DNA of 64,000 bases from the NCBI GenBank assembly GCA_049583635.1, contig JBAUWF010000090.1:1-64000 (forward strand), written 5' to 3'. Positions 26,999-40,742 of this stretch are shown here, piece by piece. The notes beneath the pieces are model-generated. The model worked only from the letters and a program-made list of their open reading frames with translations. It was not told the DNA's origin and ran no database searches. A program made the position numbers and the translations under genes. Positions within the stretch are counted from its first letter, which is position 1. Each line of letters begins with the position of its first letter. This stretch comes from Dokdonella_A sp049583635 (GTDB lineage Bacteria; Pseudomonadota; Gammaproteobacteria; Xanthomonadales; Rhodanobacteraceae).

Positions 26999-28080
26999 GC
27001 ACTCTGGTCCGCCGCCGCCGCACGTTCGACATATGGCCGGGCTTCGTTGATGCCTTGTCGTCACTGATCATGGTCATGGTGTTCGTGTTGCTGATCTTCG
27101 CGATCGGCCAGTTCGTGCTGACCGATACACTGGCCGGCAAGAACAAGACGCTCGATGCGCTCAATGCGCAGGTCGCGGATCTCGCCCGCACGCTGTCGCT
27201 CGCCGAAGATGCCAATGCCCGGCTCGATGCGCGCGTCAAGGAACTCGGCGCAACGCTCGGAACCACCAGCGCCGAGCGTGACCGGTCCAAGACCGATCTC
27301 GATGCCGCGCAAGCGCAGGCGGTCAAACTTGAGGCCGATAATGCTGCGCTGGCCGAGTTCAAGCAACAGCTCGAGAATCAGGTCGCGAGCCTGTCCAGCC
27401 AGCTCGATCAATCCAGGCAGGATCTGGTCAAGCAGACCGACCTCAATGCGGCCGCGACAGCTCAGGTCGAACTGCTCAATCGCCAATTTGCCGCGTTACG
27501 CCAGCAACTGGCGGACCTCAGCAACGCGCTTGATATCGCCAAACACGATGTCAGCGCGCGCGATATCAGGATCGCCGAGCTCGGGAAGCAGCTCAATGTC
27601 GCACTGGCCAACAAGGTCAACCAGCTTGAGCGCTACCGTTCGGAGTTTTTCGGCAAGCTGCGCGAGGCGCTCGGCGATCGTACCGACGTGCGCGTGGTCG
27701 GGGATCGCTTTGTGGTGCCGACCGATATCCTGTTCGACTCGGGCTCGGCCGACCTCGGCCCCACGGCGTCCGGACAACTCGACGCGCTTGCCGGGACCGT
27801 CAAGGAAGTCGCGGCCGAGATGCCGTCCAGCATTGACTGGGTACTGCGCGTCGATGGCCATACCGACCGGCGACCGATTCACACCGAGCGATTTCCGTCG
27901 AACTGGGAGTTGTCGACCGCGCGTGCGGTCGCGATCGTGAAATATCTGGTGGTGCAAGGCATTCCCGCCAACCGGCTGTCGGCGAACGGGTTTGGCCAGT
28001 TCCAGCCGCTGGACAGGGCCGATACACCGGAGGCGTACGCGAAAAACCGGCGCATCGAGATTCAGTTGACCAACCGGTAA
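26995..28080 (+). CDS. MotB/OmpA-like peptidoglycan-binding stator partner
   Basis: 361 residues. One N-terminal helix contains the MotB-type acidic residue (WPGFVDALSSLIMVMVFVLLIF). About 150 residues of periplasmic coiled coil follow (roughly 45-205, rich in Ala, Gln, Leu and Asp). The C-terminal OmpA-like domain has VPTDILFDSGSADLGP, RVDGHTDRRPI and the cell-wall-binding ending AKNRRIEIQLTNR. The coiled-coil spacer is much longer than in flagellar MotB. The ATG overlaps the upstream stop (ATGA), so the two subunits are made together. Confidence 0.85.
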   Translation: MSTLVRRRRTFDIWPGFVDALSSLIMVMVFVLLIFAIGQFVLTDTLAGKNKTLDALNAQVADLARTLSLAEDANARLDARVKELGATLGTTSAERDRSKTDLDAAQAQAVKLEADNAALAEFKQQLENQVASLSSQLDQSRQDLVKQTDLNAAATAQVELLNRQFAALRQQLADLSNALDIAKHDVSARDIRIAELGKQLNVALANKVNQLERYRSEFFGKLREALGDRTDVRVVGDRFVVPTDILFDSGSADLGPTASGQLDALAGTVKEVAAEMPSSIDWVLRVDGHTDRRPIHTERFPSNWELSTARAVAIVKYLVVQGIPANRLSANGFGQFQPLDRADTPEAYAKNRRIEIQLTNR

Positions 28081-28104
28081 CACAGCCAGACGTAATGTAG
28101 ATGG

Positions 28105-28854
28105 TTACAACATGCAGCGTCCGCAGCGCAGATGAAAATTCCAGTGCACCAAACGCTGTGCGGCCGGATCGCCCCACGCAGTGCGCAGGTCCGATTCCAC
28201 CAGCGATACCGGGTCTTCGCCGTTTGCCTTGACATAGCGCTGCGTTGCCGACCACGAACGCAGATAGGCAAGGAACTCGACGATATTCCACCGCGTCTCC
28301 ATGACGAACTTCGGCGTGGCGAACTCGGCGAACGGAAAATCCAGAGTCCGGTAACCAGCGTCGAGCAGCGCGCGCTCGGGTGGCCAGTACCGGCCGGTCA
28401 GTTCGACGTACAGGCGGTCCTTGATCCGATCGATCGCGGGACCGATACGGCAGTCCGAATAGCCCCACGCCGCAAACACGCCACGCGGTCGCAGCACGCG
28501 TTGCGCTTCGGAATAGAAGCGCGTGTGATCGAACCAGTGCAGCGCCTGAGCGACCGTCACCAGACTCGTACTGCCGTTGGCAAGCGAACACCGCTCAGCC
28601 GTTTCGACGCGATAATCGACGCATGGGTGCGGCTCGGCGCTGGCGATCTGTTGCGCACTCGGATCGGTGGCAATCACGCGGTCGAACCGGCGGGCGAGCG
28701 CGATGCTGGCCTGACCGTTGCCGCACGCGGCATCCCATACCACGTCGCGCTTCGGCACTTGTCCGGCCAGCCAATCAAACAACGCATCCGGGTATGTCGG
28801 CCGCGCCGCGCGATAGACATCTGCGTGGCCGGAAAAGTGATCCTGAAACGCCAT
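28105..28854 (-). CDS. Class I SAM-dependent methyltransferase
   Basis: 249-residue cytoplasmic methyltransferase. The SAM-binding glycine motif is VVWDAACGNGQASIALARRF, with IATDPSAQQI as motif II, VAQALHWFD as motif IV and RVLRPRGVFAAWGY after it. This pattern fits the group of small methyltransferases related to yeast Tmt1/trans-aconitate methyltransferase. Substrate unknown. It is convergent with the MotB-like gene (24-bp gap) and starts 6 bp after the stop of the pseudouridine synthase gene, so the two may form one transcript. Confidence 0.85.
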   Translation of the reverse strand: MAFQDHFSGHADVYRAARPTYPDALFDWLAGQVPKRDVVWDAACGNGQASIALARRFDRVIATDPSAQQIASAEPHPCVDYRVETAERCSLANGSTSLVTVAQALHWFDHTRFYSEAQRVLRPRGVFAAWGYSDCRIGPAIDRIKDRLYVELTGRYWPPERALLDAGYRTLDFPFAEFATPKFVMETRWNIVEFLAYLRSWSATQRYVKANGEDPVSLVESDLRTAWGDPAAQRLVHWNFHLRCGRCML

Positions 28855-28860
28855 GCCGGA

Positions 28861-29418
28861 TTATGCGGCGCCTGCGGCATTTCCAGCGCGCCAGGCACCG
28901 GGCGCAAGGCCATCGAGCCGATAGCTGCCGACCGCAACACGGATCAACCTCAAGGTCGGCAGGCCGACCGCCGCGGTCATGCGGCGAACCTGTCGATTGC
29001 GGCCTTCGCGTATGGTCATGGCGAGCCATGCATCCGGTACCGTCTTGCGAAATCGCACGGGAGGATCACGCGGCCACAGCCAGTCCGGCGCAGCGCACAT
29101 AGGTTCCACGAGCGCCGGCAATGTCCGCCCGTCGTTGAGGGTGACGCCGCGGGAAAGGCGCGCGAGCGACGCAGCATCCGGCATGCCTTCGACCTGCACC
29201 AGATAGGTCTTGCTGGTGCGATGCGCGGGATCGGTGAGCCGATGCGCGAGCACGCCGTCGTCGGTCAGCAACAACAGCCCCTCGGAGTCGTGGTCCAGAC
29301 GGCCGGCCGGATAGACGTCCGGCTCGCCGATGAATTCGGCCAGCGTGCGACGCGGCGGATCGCTGCGATCGGTGAACTGGCTGAGCACACCGTACGGCTT
29401 GTTGAACAGGATCAACAT
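28861..29418 (-). CDS. rluE: RluE-type rRNA pseudouridine synthase
   Basis: 185-residue RsuA/RluB/E/F-family pseudouridine synthase. The core begins MLILFNKPYGVLSQF, with the catalytic Asp in YPAGRLDHDSEGLLLLT and the conserved REGRNRQVRRM and LRLIRVAVG blocks. It lacks the S4 domain found in RsuA, RluB and RluF, which favours RluE (23S rRNA U2457 in E. coli). The ATG at 29418 is preferred over the upstream in-frame start because homology begins there. Confidence 0.88.
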   Translation of the reverse strand: MLILFNKPYGVLSQFTDRSDPPRRTLAEFIGEPDVYPAGRLDHDSEGLLLLTDDGVLAHRLTDPAHRTSKTYLVQVEGMPDAASLARLSRGVTLNDGRTLPALVEPMCAAPDWLWPRDPPVRFRKTVPDAWLAMTIREGRNRQVRRMTAAVGLPTLRLIRVAVGSYRLDGLAPGAWRAGNAAGAA

Positions 29419-29502
29419 GCGCTGCGCCCTGTCCCGCCGCACCAACGCCGGGTCGCTCCGCCGCGACCGGTGCCGCACCGGTCGCGGCGCGACTTTGGCG
29501 AT

Positions 29503-30477
29503 TTACTGCTTATCCGGTGCCGGTTTGTCCGAATGATCGGCGCCCTGCTCGAAGATCTGATCGCCCTTGGGCTTGACGAACTTCAAGGTCATGCGATCCG
29601 ACTCGCCGATCGCCAGATACTTGGCCTTGTCCTTGTCACCCAGCTTGAGTGTCGGTGGCAATGTCCAGACACCTTTCTCGTGATCCCGGGTGTCCTTCGC
29701 GTTGGCGTTGATCTCGCTCTGGCCAGCCAGCTTGAAACCCGCGTCGGTTGCCAGTGATGTGACGTAATCCTGCGGCAGATAGCCCGAATGTTCGGTCTTC
29801 TCGACATCGGCGCCAGGCGCGGCGCGGTGATCGGTCACACCGAGGATGCCGCCGGGTTTGAGCACGTCAAAAAATGCCTTGAACATCGCTGGCGCGGTGC
29901 CAGCCACGGCCCAGTTATGGACGTTGCGGAACGTGAGCACCATGTCGGCTGATCCGGCCGGGCCAAGATTCGGCTCCTTCGGATCGAACTCGACAACCTT
30001 CGCATTGCCGTACTGCGCCGCATCGGCCGCGAACTTTGCTTTCAACGCTGCGCTGTTGCGTGCTGCCTCGCCATCGGGTTTGGATGCTTTCGCAACTGCA
30101 GCGACATAGTGACCATTGGCATTGAGGAACGGCGCGAGAATCTCGGCATACCAGCCACCGCCGGGTGTGATCTCGACCAGGTTCATGTCGGGCTTGAGGC
30201 CGAAGAACTCGAGCGTCTGCTTCGGATGGCGATACTGATCGCGCGCCTTGTCGGCGTCCGAACGCCAATCACCGGCAAGCACCTTGTCAAGATCGCCGCT
30301 CGCGAGACTTGCGGCGCTTGCCGGCGGCGGTGGTGTCTCGGGCTGGTCGACCGGCGTTTGCGTCGTTGCCGTCGGTTCGGGTGTGGTGGCAGGCGCGCTG
30401 GCTTCCTGTTGCTGTCCACAGGCGCTCAGCAACAAGGACATTGATACCAACCATAACAGCGTAAGCGATGTCTTCAC
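29503..30477 (-). CDS. Predicted lipoprotein with methyltransferase fold
   Basis: 324 residues. A GGAGG ribosome site six bases before the GTG at 30477 fixes the start. The N terminus is a lipoprotein signal (LLWLVSMSLLLSACG), followed by a low-complexity Pro/Thr/Ala linker. The rest resembles the COG4798 predicted-methyltransferase group, with motif I MNLVEITPGGGWYAEILAPFL, VLTFRNVHNWAV and LKPGGILGVTDHR. A methyltransferase fold anchored in the periplasm is puzzling because SAM is cytoplasmic, so it may bind another ligand or be inactive. Function unassigned. Confidence 0.82.
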   Translation of the reverse strand: MKTSLTLLWLVSMSLLLSACGQQQEASAPATTPEPTATTQTPVDQPETPPPPASAASLASGDLDKVLAGDWRSDADKARDQYRHPKQTLEFFGLKPDMNLVEITPGGGWYAEILAPFLNANGHYVAAVAKASKPDGEAARNSAALKAKFAADAAQYGNAKVVEFDPKEPNLGPAGSADMVLTFRNVHNWAVAGTAPAMFKAFFDVLKPGGILGVTDHRAAPGADVEKTEHSGYLPQDYVTSLATDAGFKLAGQSEINANAKDTRDHEKGVWTLPPTLKLGDKDKAKYLAIGESDRMTLKFVKPKGDQIFEQGADHSDKPAPDKQ

Positions 30478-30734
30478 GGCAAACCTCCAATTGCGTGCCG
30501 CATGGGGCGGCGCATGACGCAAAGCCTAGCATAGCCACCACTTGCGATGCCCCCCGAATGGCGCGTCGTTTCATCATGCTGGAAGCAGCGCTGTGCGGTC
30601 TGCGGATGACCTGTCTTGTCGTCGAACCCCGTTTCGGACACACGCCGGTGGTAAGACATCGAAAACCCGACCGGTATGTCGCTTCGCTTGCTGCACTGCG
30701 TATGAGTCCGACGTCAACCCAACGGAAAACGAGC

Positions 30735-31142
30735 ATGCGCACTTTTCCCGTCCTTTTGCTCGTGGTGATCGCCGACAACGACACTTCCGGCTGCTTTTTC
30801 CATGTGCCCGGGAATATCGAATTCCATACCGACCGCTACAACATGGATTCGGACGACACCTGCGAACTCGCATCGGGTTCATCCAACTATCGCGGCGTGG
30901 AGCCGTATCCGACGCCGCTTGGCGACTACGGTGGGTTCACCAAGGTCAGTTGGCCGTTGACGATCAGCCCGACGATCGATATGGGCCATCCGGTCATCGG
31001 CGACATTGGCTGCGAGGCAGACTTTCGGCACTATGTCGAACGCCCGATCGACTTCGATGGCGATGGTGACGCGCGCTGCGGCGTGGGCGCAGGCGAAATG
31101 AGCGACGACGTGATCTTCTTCGGTCCGTTCGATCGTCTGTAA
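30735..31142 (+). CDS. Small hypothetical, possibly exported protein
   Basis: 135 residues, rich in Asp and Gly, with a hydrophobic N terminus (MRTFPVLLLVVIA) that may be a weak signal peptide and four cysteines (in SGCFFH, DDTCELAS, DIGCEADF and DARCGVGA). No family recognised. The ribosome site is poor. The composition looks like a genuine extracytoplasmic protein rather than a shadow frame, and its strand and position put it just upstream of the sigma-kinase pair. It could be a remnant of a larger gene. Confidence 0.4.
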   Translation: MRTFPVLLLVVIADNDTSGCFFHVPGNIEFHTDRYNMDSDDTCELASGSSNYRGVEPYPTPLGDYGGFTKVSWPLTISPTIDMGHPVIGDIGCEADFRHYVERPIDFDGDGDARCGVGAGEMSDDVIFFGPFDRL

Positions 31143-31251
31143 GGGCCGGCAGGCGGAATCGGAATTTCGGCGATGCGCGCGAGACTTGCGTTGAGCGGCA
31201 AGACGCGCGAGGCTTGCCGCGGGGGAATCGGGACCGCGCCCAAGGTGATGC

Positions 31252-31837
31252 GTGCCGGAAGCCGAATCGACCGCCGTCTCCGAACTGATCCGTCGCCACG
31301 GCGGCGACGATACGGCGCTGATCGACCGCGTGTTTCCGCTGGTTTACGCCGAACTGCGCCAGATTGCCCACCGTGCGTTGCAACGTGCATACGGCAACCG
31401 GACACTGTCGACAACGGTACTGGTCCACGAGACCTATCTGCGTCTGGCCGCGCGCGAGCAGTTGCCGCTGGCCTCGCGCAAGCACCTGTTCGCGCTGTGC
31501 GCGCGCGCGATGCGCCAGATCGTCATCGACCATGCGCGCCGCCGCCAAGCCGACAAGCGCGGAGGCCATGCAACGGTGCTGTCGCTGACTGCGGTCGAGC
31601 CAGGCGCCGAACAACGACCGGAGCTGCTGGTCGCGCTCGACCAGGCACTGATCGCGCTCGAAACACACGACCCGCGACTGGTGCGTCTGATCGAATATCG
31701 CGTATTCGCCGGCCTGGACAACGTGACGATTGCCGAGCTTCTCGAATTGTCGCCACGCAGTGTGCAGCGTGACTGGCGACGCGCTCGCGCCTGGATCGGG
31801 TCGGCGCTCGGAGGCGACGGATACGAGAGCATCGGCG

Positions 31838-31860
<23 letters not shown>
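31252..31860 (+). CDS. ECF sigma factor, kinase-linked type
   Basis: 202-residue group IV sigma factor. Region 2 runs from LIDRVFPLVYAELRQIAHRAL to RQIVIDHARRRQADKRGG, and region 4 is a helix-turn-helix in VTIAELLELSPRSVQRDWRRARAW. The acidic D-A-E-D motif of region 2.2 that most ECF factors use to bind core RNA polymerase is replaced by Ser53-Thr54-Thr55-Val56 before LVHETYLRL. Sigma factors of this kind, such as EcfP of Vibrio and EcfK of Xanthomonas, are activated by phosphorylation by a linked kinase. The start is a GTG. The gene overlaps the Ser/Thr kinase by 23 bp. Confidence 0.9.
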
Positions 31861-34366
<2,506 letters not shown>

Positions 34367-34576
34367 TGTTTTCACCGCCATTCATGTCGTTTCCCGACTG
34401 CGCAACGGCTCACCCGGGGCCCATGTCCCAGCGTGGACGCCGGCGGCTCCGACACCGATTGAATTCTCTCGGGTGCTCAGTTCGTCGGGCTTGACGTATC
34501 CACCACCGGGTTGCGTATGGATCAGTGGGCCCCGGCAAACGCGCCGCGGATTACACGACTCCCGGAGATTTCAGCC

Positions 34577-36259
34577 ATGCATGGAACAAAGCCGCGCTTC
34601 GCCGTTGCGGGCCTGCTGGCGCTTGCCGCATTTGCCGCACCGCGACCGGCGGCCGCCACCCTGACCACCATCTGGGTCGGCGCCGGCGCCCAGTGCGATA
34701 CCTCCAGCCTGGTGCTGGCGGTCACCGAAGCCTCCAACGCCAGCGACGATCACACCCGGATCTACCTTGCCAACGACCAGAGCTACACCGGCTTCAGCGA
34801 TCTTGCCCTGGACTACATCAATGTGGAAATCGACGGCGGCTACGCGCATTGCCTCGATGCGACGCCAACCGGGATAACGGCCATCGTCGGCCGCAGCGAC
34901 GGCAACGTGATGAGCATGTTTTCGGGCAACGAGTCGCGCCAGGTGACCCTGCGCAATCTGGATATTCATGGCGGTGACACCAGCAACATCGGCGGGGGAC
35001 TGAATATCAGTGGCGGGATATACGCTGTTCTCGACAACGCCTATGTCCACGACAACCACGCCAACTCCGGCGCCGGCGTTTACCTTCACGGCAACGGCAC
35101 CGTGCGGCCGACCCTGGTGCTGACCGGGGCCAGCCTGATCAGCGCCAATGTCGCGGTTCACGATGGTGGTGGCATTGAATGTGCGCTCGCCGATATCGTG
35201 CTGGGCGGTGTCTCCATCGACTACAACTTCGCCGGCGACGACGCGTCCAGCGGCAGCGGTGGCGGCTTGTATCTCGATGATTGCACGGTGCAGTCGGCCG
35301 GTGGCGCCAATTTCGACAACGCCATCTTCGGCAACCACGCCTATGGCGGCGGCGGGATCTTCGCCAGCGACGGCAGCACCATCGATCTCGGCCAGTCCGG
35401 CGGCCCGACGCGCATTGACGACAACTCCGCCGTCTCCGCGGGCGGTGGTCTGTTTCTCAGCGACGCGGATACCCGCGCCTCGCTTGCCGCCACGAAAATC
35501 GAGGCGAACGCGTCGCAGATCACCATCGGCACCGCCATCGGCGGTGGCGTCTATGTCGCCAACAGCGCGCTGTTCGAACTCGATCGCGGCGATCGCGACG
35601 AGGTTTGTTCCGGTGCATCACCGTGCGCGGCAATGACCAGCAATATTGCCGATCTAGGTTCCGCGGTCTTCGCGAGCAACGGCGGCCGCGTGCGGCTGAG
35701 CCGGTGCGAAATTGACAGCCCGGGCGCGACCAGCGTCGCCAGCGTGCTCGACGGCGACGGCGACGGCAGTTCGATCACGTTGAACGGCGTGTTGATGGAT
35801 CGCCTGCTGGCGACGGTTGCGGTGCGGGTGACCAGCGGCGGCGCCGTCGTCGCGGCCAACCTGACTCTGGCGGGCAACGATGTCAGCAACGACTTCCAGC
35901 TTCTCGGCGCCGATACCGCACTGAACATCCAGAACAGCATCGTCTGGGATCCACTGGCGATCGCCGTCGAAGGGTCGGGCGGCGTATTCAGCCTGAACAA
36001 CAACAGCTTCGATCCGGCCACGCTCCCGGGCATGAATTTCGATCCCGGCTTTGCCGATCCGCACCATCACGATTTCCACCTGCGCGGTGACTCGCTCAAC
36101 GTCGATGCCTACACGCCGATGGCCTACGGCAGCACCATCGACATCGACGGCAATCCGCGTCCGTTCGATCTTGGCCGCGACAACGGCGGCATCTTCGACC
36201 GCGGTGCGTACGAACTCGGCGACGAAATCTTCGCCGACGGTTTCATCGACAGCGACTGA
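34577..36259 (+). CDS. Secreted right-handed beta-helix protein
   Basis: 560 residues with a signal peptide (FAVAGLLALAAFAAPRPAAA). The body is a series of short Gly/Asn/Asp-rich rungs (for example GGGLNISGGIYAVLDNAYVHDN and GGGIFASDGSTIDLG), typical of parallel beta-helix proteins of the polymorphic-outer-membrane or pectate-lyase-like type. No catalytic motif is evident. It ends GDEIFADGFIDSD, a tail like the I-F-x-D-G-F endings I associate with secreted Xanthomonadales proteins. It follows the kinase gene after 210 bp and is followed by a truncated relative. Likely an exported surface or adhesive protein. Confidence 0.8.
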   Translation: MHGTKPRFAVAGLLALAAFAAPRPAAATLTTIWVGAGAQCDTSSLVLAVTEASNASDDHTRIYLANDQSYTGFSDLALDYINVEIDGGYAHCLDATPTGITAIVGRSDGNVMSMFSGNESRQVTLRNLDIHGGDTSNIGGGLNISGGIYAVLDNAYVHDNHANSGAGVYLHGNGTVRPTLVLTGASLISANVAVHDGGGIECALADIVLGGVSIDYNFAGDDASSGSGGGLYLDDCTVQSAGGANFDNAIFGNHAYGGGGIFASDGSTIDLGQSGGPTRIDDNSAVSAGGGLFLSDADTRASLAATKIEANASQITIGTAIGGGVYVANSALFELDRGDRDEVCSGASPCAAMTSNIADLGSAVFASNGGRVRLSRCEIDSPGATSVASVLDGDGDGSSITLNGVLMDRLLATVAVRVTSGGAVVAANLTLAGNDVSNDFQLLGADTALNIQNSIVWDPLAIAVEGSGGVFSLNNNSFDPATLPGMNFDPGFADPHHHDFHLRGDSLNVDAYTPMAYGSTIDIDGNPRPFDLGRDNGGIFDRGAYELGDEIFADGFIDSD

Positions 36260-36853
36260 AATGAATATCCGGAGGGAACGCCATTGTCCGATGCGATGAA
36301 ATTCGCCGGCGGCTTCCACGGTTTGAGGCTACGTCGTTCCAGAGGACACATGGGATCCATGCCATGACGAAAACAGGATTGATCCGCCTCTGTCGCCTGC
36401 TCGGGCTGATTGTGCTGGGCACTGCAGCCTTGGCTCCGATGGCGGCGGCGACCACGACCTTTGTTCGCGTCGGTGGCGGCGCCGGATGCGATACGTCGAA
36501 TCTCGCCGGCGCAATTGCGGCTGCCTCCACGTCGCCGAACGACACCACCGTCATCGGTCTGGTCAACGATCAGACCTACGCCGGCCTGAACCTCGCCATT
36601 GACGATCGCAATATCGATCTGCAGGGCGGCTACGCGCGCTGCGGTGATGCCTTGCCCGGTTCCACACGAACCGTCATCAGCGGCGCAACCAATCGCGGCA
36701 GCGTATTCCAGGCCGATGTCACGGGCGCGCGTCGCATCGTCGCATTGCGTGGGGTCGAGATTACCAACGGGACGCCGACCGGCATTGGGTTGGGCGGCGG
36801 GGGCTGTGATTCGGTGCGCGCAAGCATTGGGCAAAAACGCGCCCGCAAGCAGA

Positions 36854-39088
<2,235 letters not shown>

Positions 39089-39399
39089 GTGCGAAGGTCT
39101 CCTGCGATTCTGGAACGAAGCGATCCATCAGCCAGTCGTGCGGGCGGGACCGCGGCTGCGATTGCGCTCGCGTTGGGCAATTCGGCAAGGCTGTCTTTGG
39201 CGAAGGATCGCCACGCGAGGCCGGGCATTGTGGCGGTTTGTCCGGCTGGAGCAAAGCACGGCGTCATGCATCCGGCTCCGGCTCCAACTTCAACATGGGC
39301 TATAGTTGACGGGTCGGGCGAGTCGCGTCCGACGACGTGGAGCTGGAGCGTTCCCTCATGAAGTCGGCTGCACAAGGCAGCCATGAAAAGGAGATCGAC
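39089..39399. other. Intergenic region between icd and DUF3309 gene
   Basis: 311 bp separating divergently transcribed genes. A TATAGT at 39301-39306 could be a -10 for the plus-strand small gene, but I see no convincing -35. No convincing open frame or repeat is visible. Confidence 0.5.
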
Positions 39400-39558
39400 A
39401 TGTCCCTATCCCTGATCGTGCTCATCATCGTGATTCTTCTGCTCGTCGGCGCCGTTCCGTCGTGGCCGTACAGCCGCGGCTGGGGCTTTGGTCCGAGCGG
39501 CATACTGGGACTCGTCCTCATCATCGTGATCGTTCTCATGGTGCTCGGCAAGCTATAA
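39400..39558 (+). CDS. DUF3309-family small membrane protein
   Basis: 52 residues made of two hydrophobic helices (LSLIVLIIVILLLVGAVPSW and GILGLVLIIVIVLMVLGKL) joined by the family's conserved WPYSRGWGFGPSG turn. AAAAGGAG lies just before the ATG. Members are small inner-membrane proteins of unknown function, often found beside envelope or stress genes. The terminator at 39592 follows the stop. Confidence 0.85.
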   Translation: MSLSLIVLIIVILLLVGAVPSWPYSRGWGFGPSGILGLVLIIVIVLMVLGKL

Positions 39559-39591
39559 CCTGTCGCGCAGTCGGAACGGCCGTCCGGAATG

Positions 39592-39624
39592 AAAAAGGGC
39601 GTGGATTCCTCCGCGCCCTTTTTT
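39592..39624. terminator. Bidirectional intrinsic terminator
   Basis: AAAAAGGGCG pairs with CGCCCTTTTT around a short loop. The A and T runs on either side allow termination from both strands. It lies between the DUF3309 gene and the convergent lipoprotein gene. Confidence 0.85.
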
Positions 39625-39648
39625 GCCGATGATCGATGGTCGATGACG

Positions 39649-40158
39649 CTACTGCACGGTGAAATCCTTGCTCATCGCCAGCGTACCGTCCAGTGAAATT
39701 TCCACCTTGTAATTCCCGGTGGGCCAGCCATCCGGCTTGGCGATGTGGAACGTGGTCGTTGCCGGGCCGGTCGGCGCGATGGTCTGGCTCGATTCGTTCA
39801 CCGTCTGCCCATCCTGATAGATCCATTTGGCAGCAAGCGTCGCGTTGCTCGCGGTGCCCGTAGTCGATACCGCAGCATAGATGATGTCCTTCGGCGCGAA
39901 CGTGGTCGTGGGAGTGGCAATCTGCTGATCGGCTCCCACTGCACTGCCAAGATCCACCGAAGTGACGGTCAACGGCGCAGGCACCGGCATGGTTGTTGCC
40001 GGTGGCGCCGCGCTGGAGTCACTCGCCGGTGCCATCGGGGCGGGCGCTTCGCTGCCGGCTGGTGGTGTGGTCTGTTCCGGGTTCTTGTTGCACGCGGCCA
40101 GCACAAGCGTTGCCGTCAGCGTGAGGATCAACAGATTGCGATTGCGATTGCCTTGCAT
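39649..40158 (-). CDS. Small Pro/Ala/Thr-rich lipoprotein
   Basis: 169 residues. The lipobox is LVLAACN after a basic N terminus, then a flexible Pro/Ala/Thr/Ser linker of about 45 residues, and a C-terminal domain of about 100 residues ending GNYKVEISLDGTLAMSKDFTV that looks like an Ig-like beta-sandwich. A GGAGG site 8 bases upstream supports the ATG at 40158 over the one at 40173. It starts 20 bp after the LysM gene on the same strand, so the two likely form one transcript. Function unknown. Confidence 0.72.
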   Translation of the reverse strand: MQGNRNRNLLILTLTATLVLAACNKNPEQTTPPAGSEAPAPMAPASDSSAAPPATTMPVPAPLTVTSVDLGSAVGADQQIATPTTTFAPKDIIYAAVSTTGTASNATLAAKWIYQDGQTVNESSQTIAPTGPATTTFHIAKPDGWPTGNYKVEISLDGTLAMSKDFTVQ

Positions 40159-40178
40159 GGTCGAGTCCTCCATTTGAG

Positions 40179-40505
40179 TCAGTTGTGGTCGGGGTCGCTC
40201 TTCGATTGCGCAGCCGAGGGAATCTTGAGCGATTGGCCGGGTTGAATCAGGTCGGGATTGGAGATCCGGTCGCGATTGGCATCGAAGATTTCACGCCAGC
40301 GGTTGGCATTGCCATAGAAATGTTTGGCAATCTTCGACAAGGTATCGCCCTTGACCACGGTATAGGTTTGCAGTGTCGCCGCTTGCGCTGTCGAGACCGA
40401 CCCTGCCTGGACGTTGCCGAAATCCGCGTTCTTTGGCGGTGGGGCACTGCTGCCGCTACCACTCTGCACATTGGAAAAGTCCGGTTTGTCTCGTGCATTA
40501 CCCAT
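40179..40505 (-). CDS. LysM-domain protein
   Basis: 108 residues. A C-terminal LysM domain (TYTVVKGDTLSKIAKHFYGN to DLIQPGQSLKIP) binds peptidoglycan-type glycans. The N-terminal ~45 residues are disordered and carry two copies of a short motif, PDFSNVQSGS and ADFGNVQAGS. There is no signal peptide from the ATG at 40505, which has an AGGAG site 10 bases upstream. The LysM half resembles E. coli YgaU, a cytoplasmic potassium-binding protein, so the location is uncertain. Co-transcribed with the lipoprotein gene. Confidence 0.78.
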   Translation of the reverse strand: MGNARDKPDFSNVQSGSGSSAPPPKNADFGNVQAGSVSTAQAATLQTYTVVKGDTLSKIAKHFYGNANRWREIFDANRDRISNPDLIQPGQSLKIPSAAQSKSDPDHN

Positions 40506-40742
40506 TGTTTGGATGCTCCTGACCTTCAATTAACCATGTGACCTTCGCCCCTCGCGCCTTAATGGCGCATTAGCGGCGCATCCGGGTCGATTTGCCGGTT
40601 CCCGAAATCCGCACTGCGCCGACGGTCACCGGTGATGGTGGCATCGGAGCGGCTCTCCACGGGCCCCGATTCGACGCGTCCTTGAGGGGACAATGCGTCC
40701 TTGCACCGCAAGGACCTGATGGGTTTCAGTATGTGGGCGTCT

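Noticed and set aside
25913..28080. Complete Zorya defence system
   Set aside because: Only ZorA/ZorB-like subunits are present; the neighbours are hrpB (a housekeeping helicase) and a small methyltransferase, with no ZorC/D/E-like gene.
34367..34576. ECF-type promoter upstream of the beta-helix gene
   Set aside because: I found no convincing ECF-like -35/-10 pair; the TTGACG at 34491 and TATGGA at 34516 have a 19-base spacer and would suit a weak sigma-70 site at best.
40530..40742. Small minus-strand frame (40559-40816) between the LysM gene and queF
   Set aside because: Arg-rich shadow composition, overlap with queF and no ribosome site; the gap appears non-coding.
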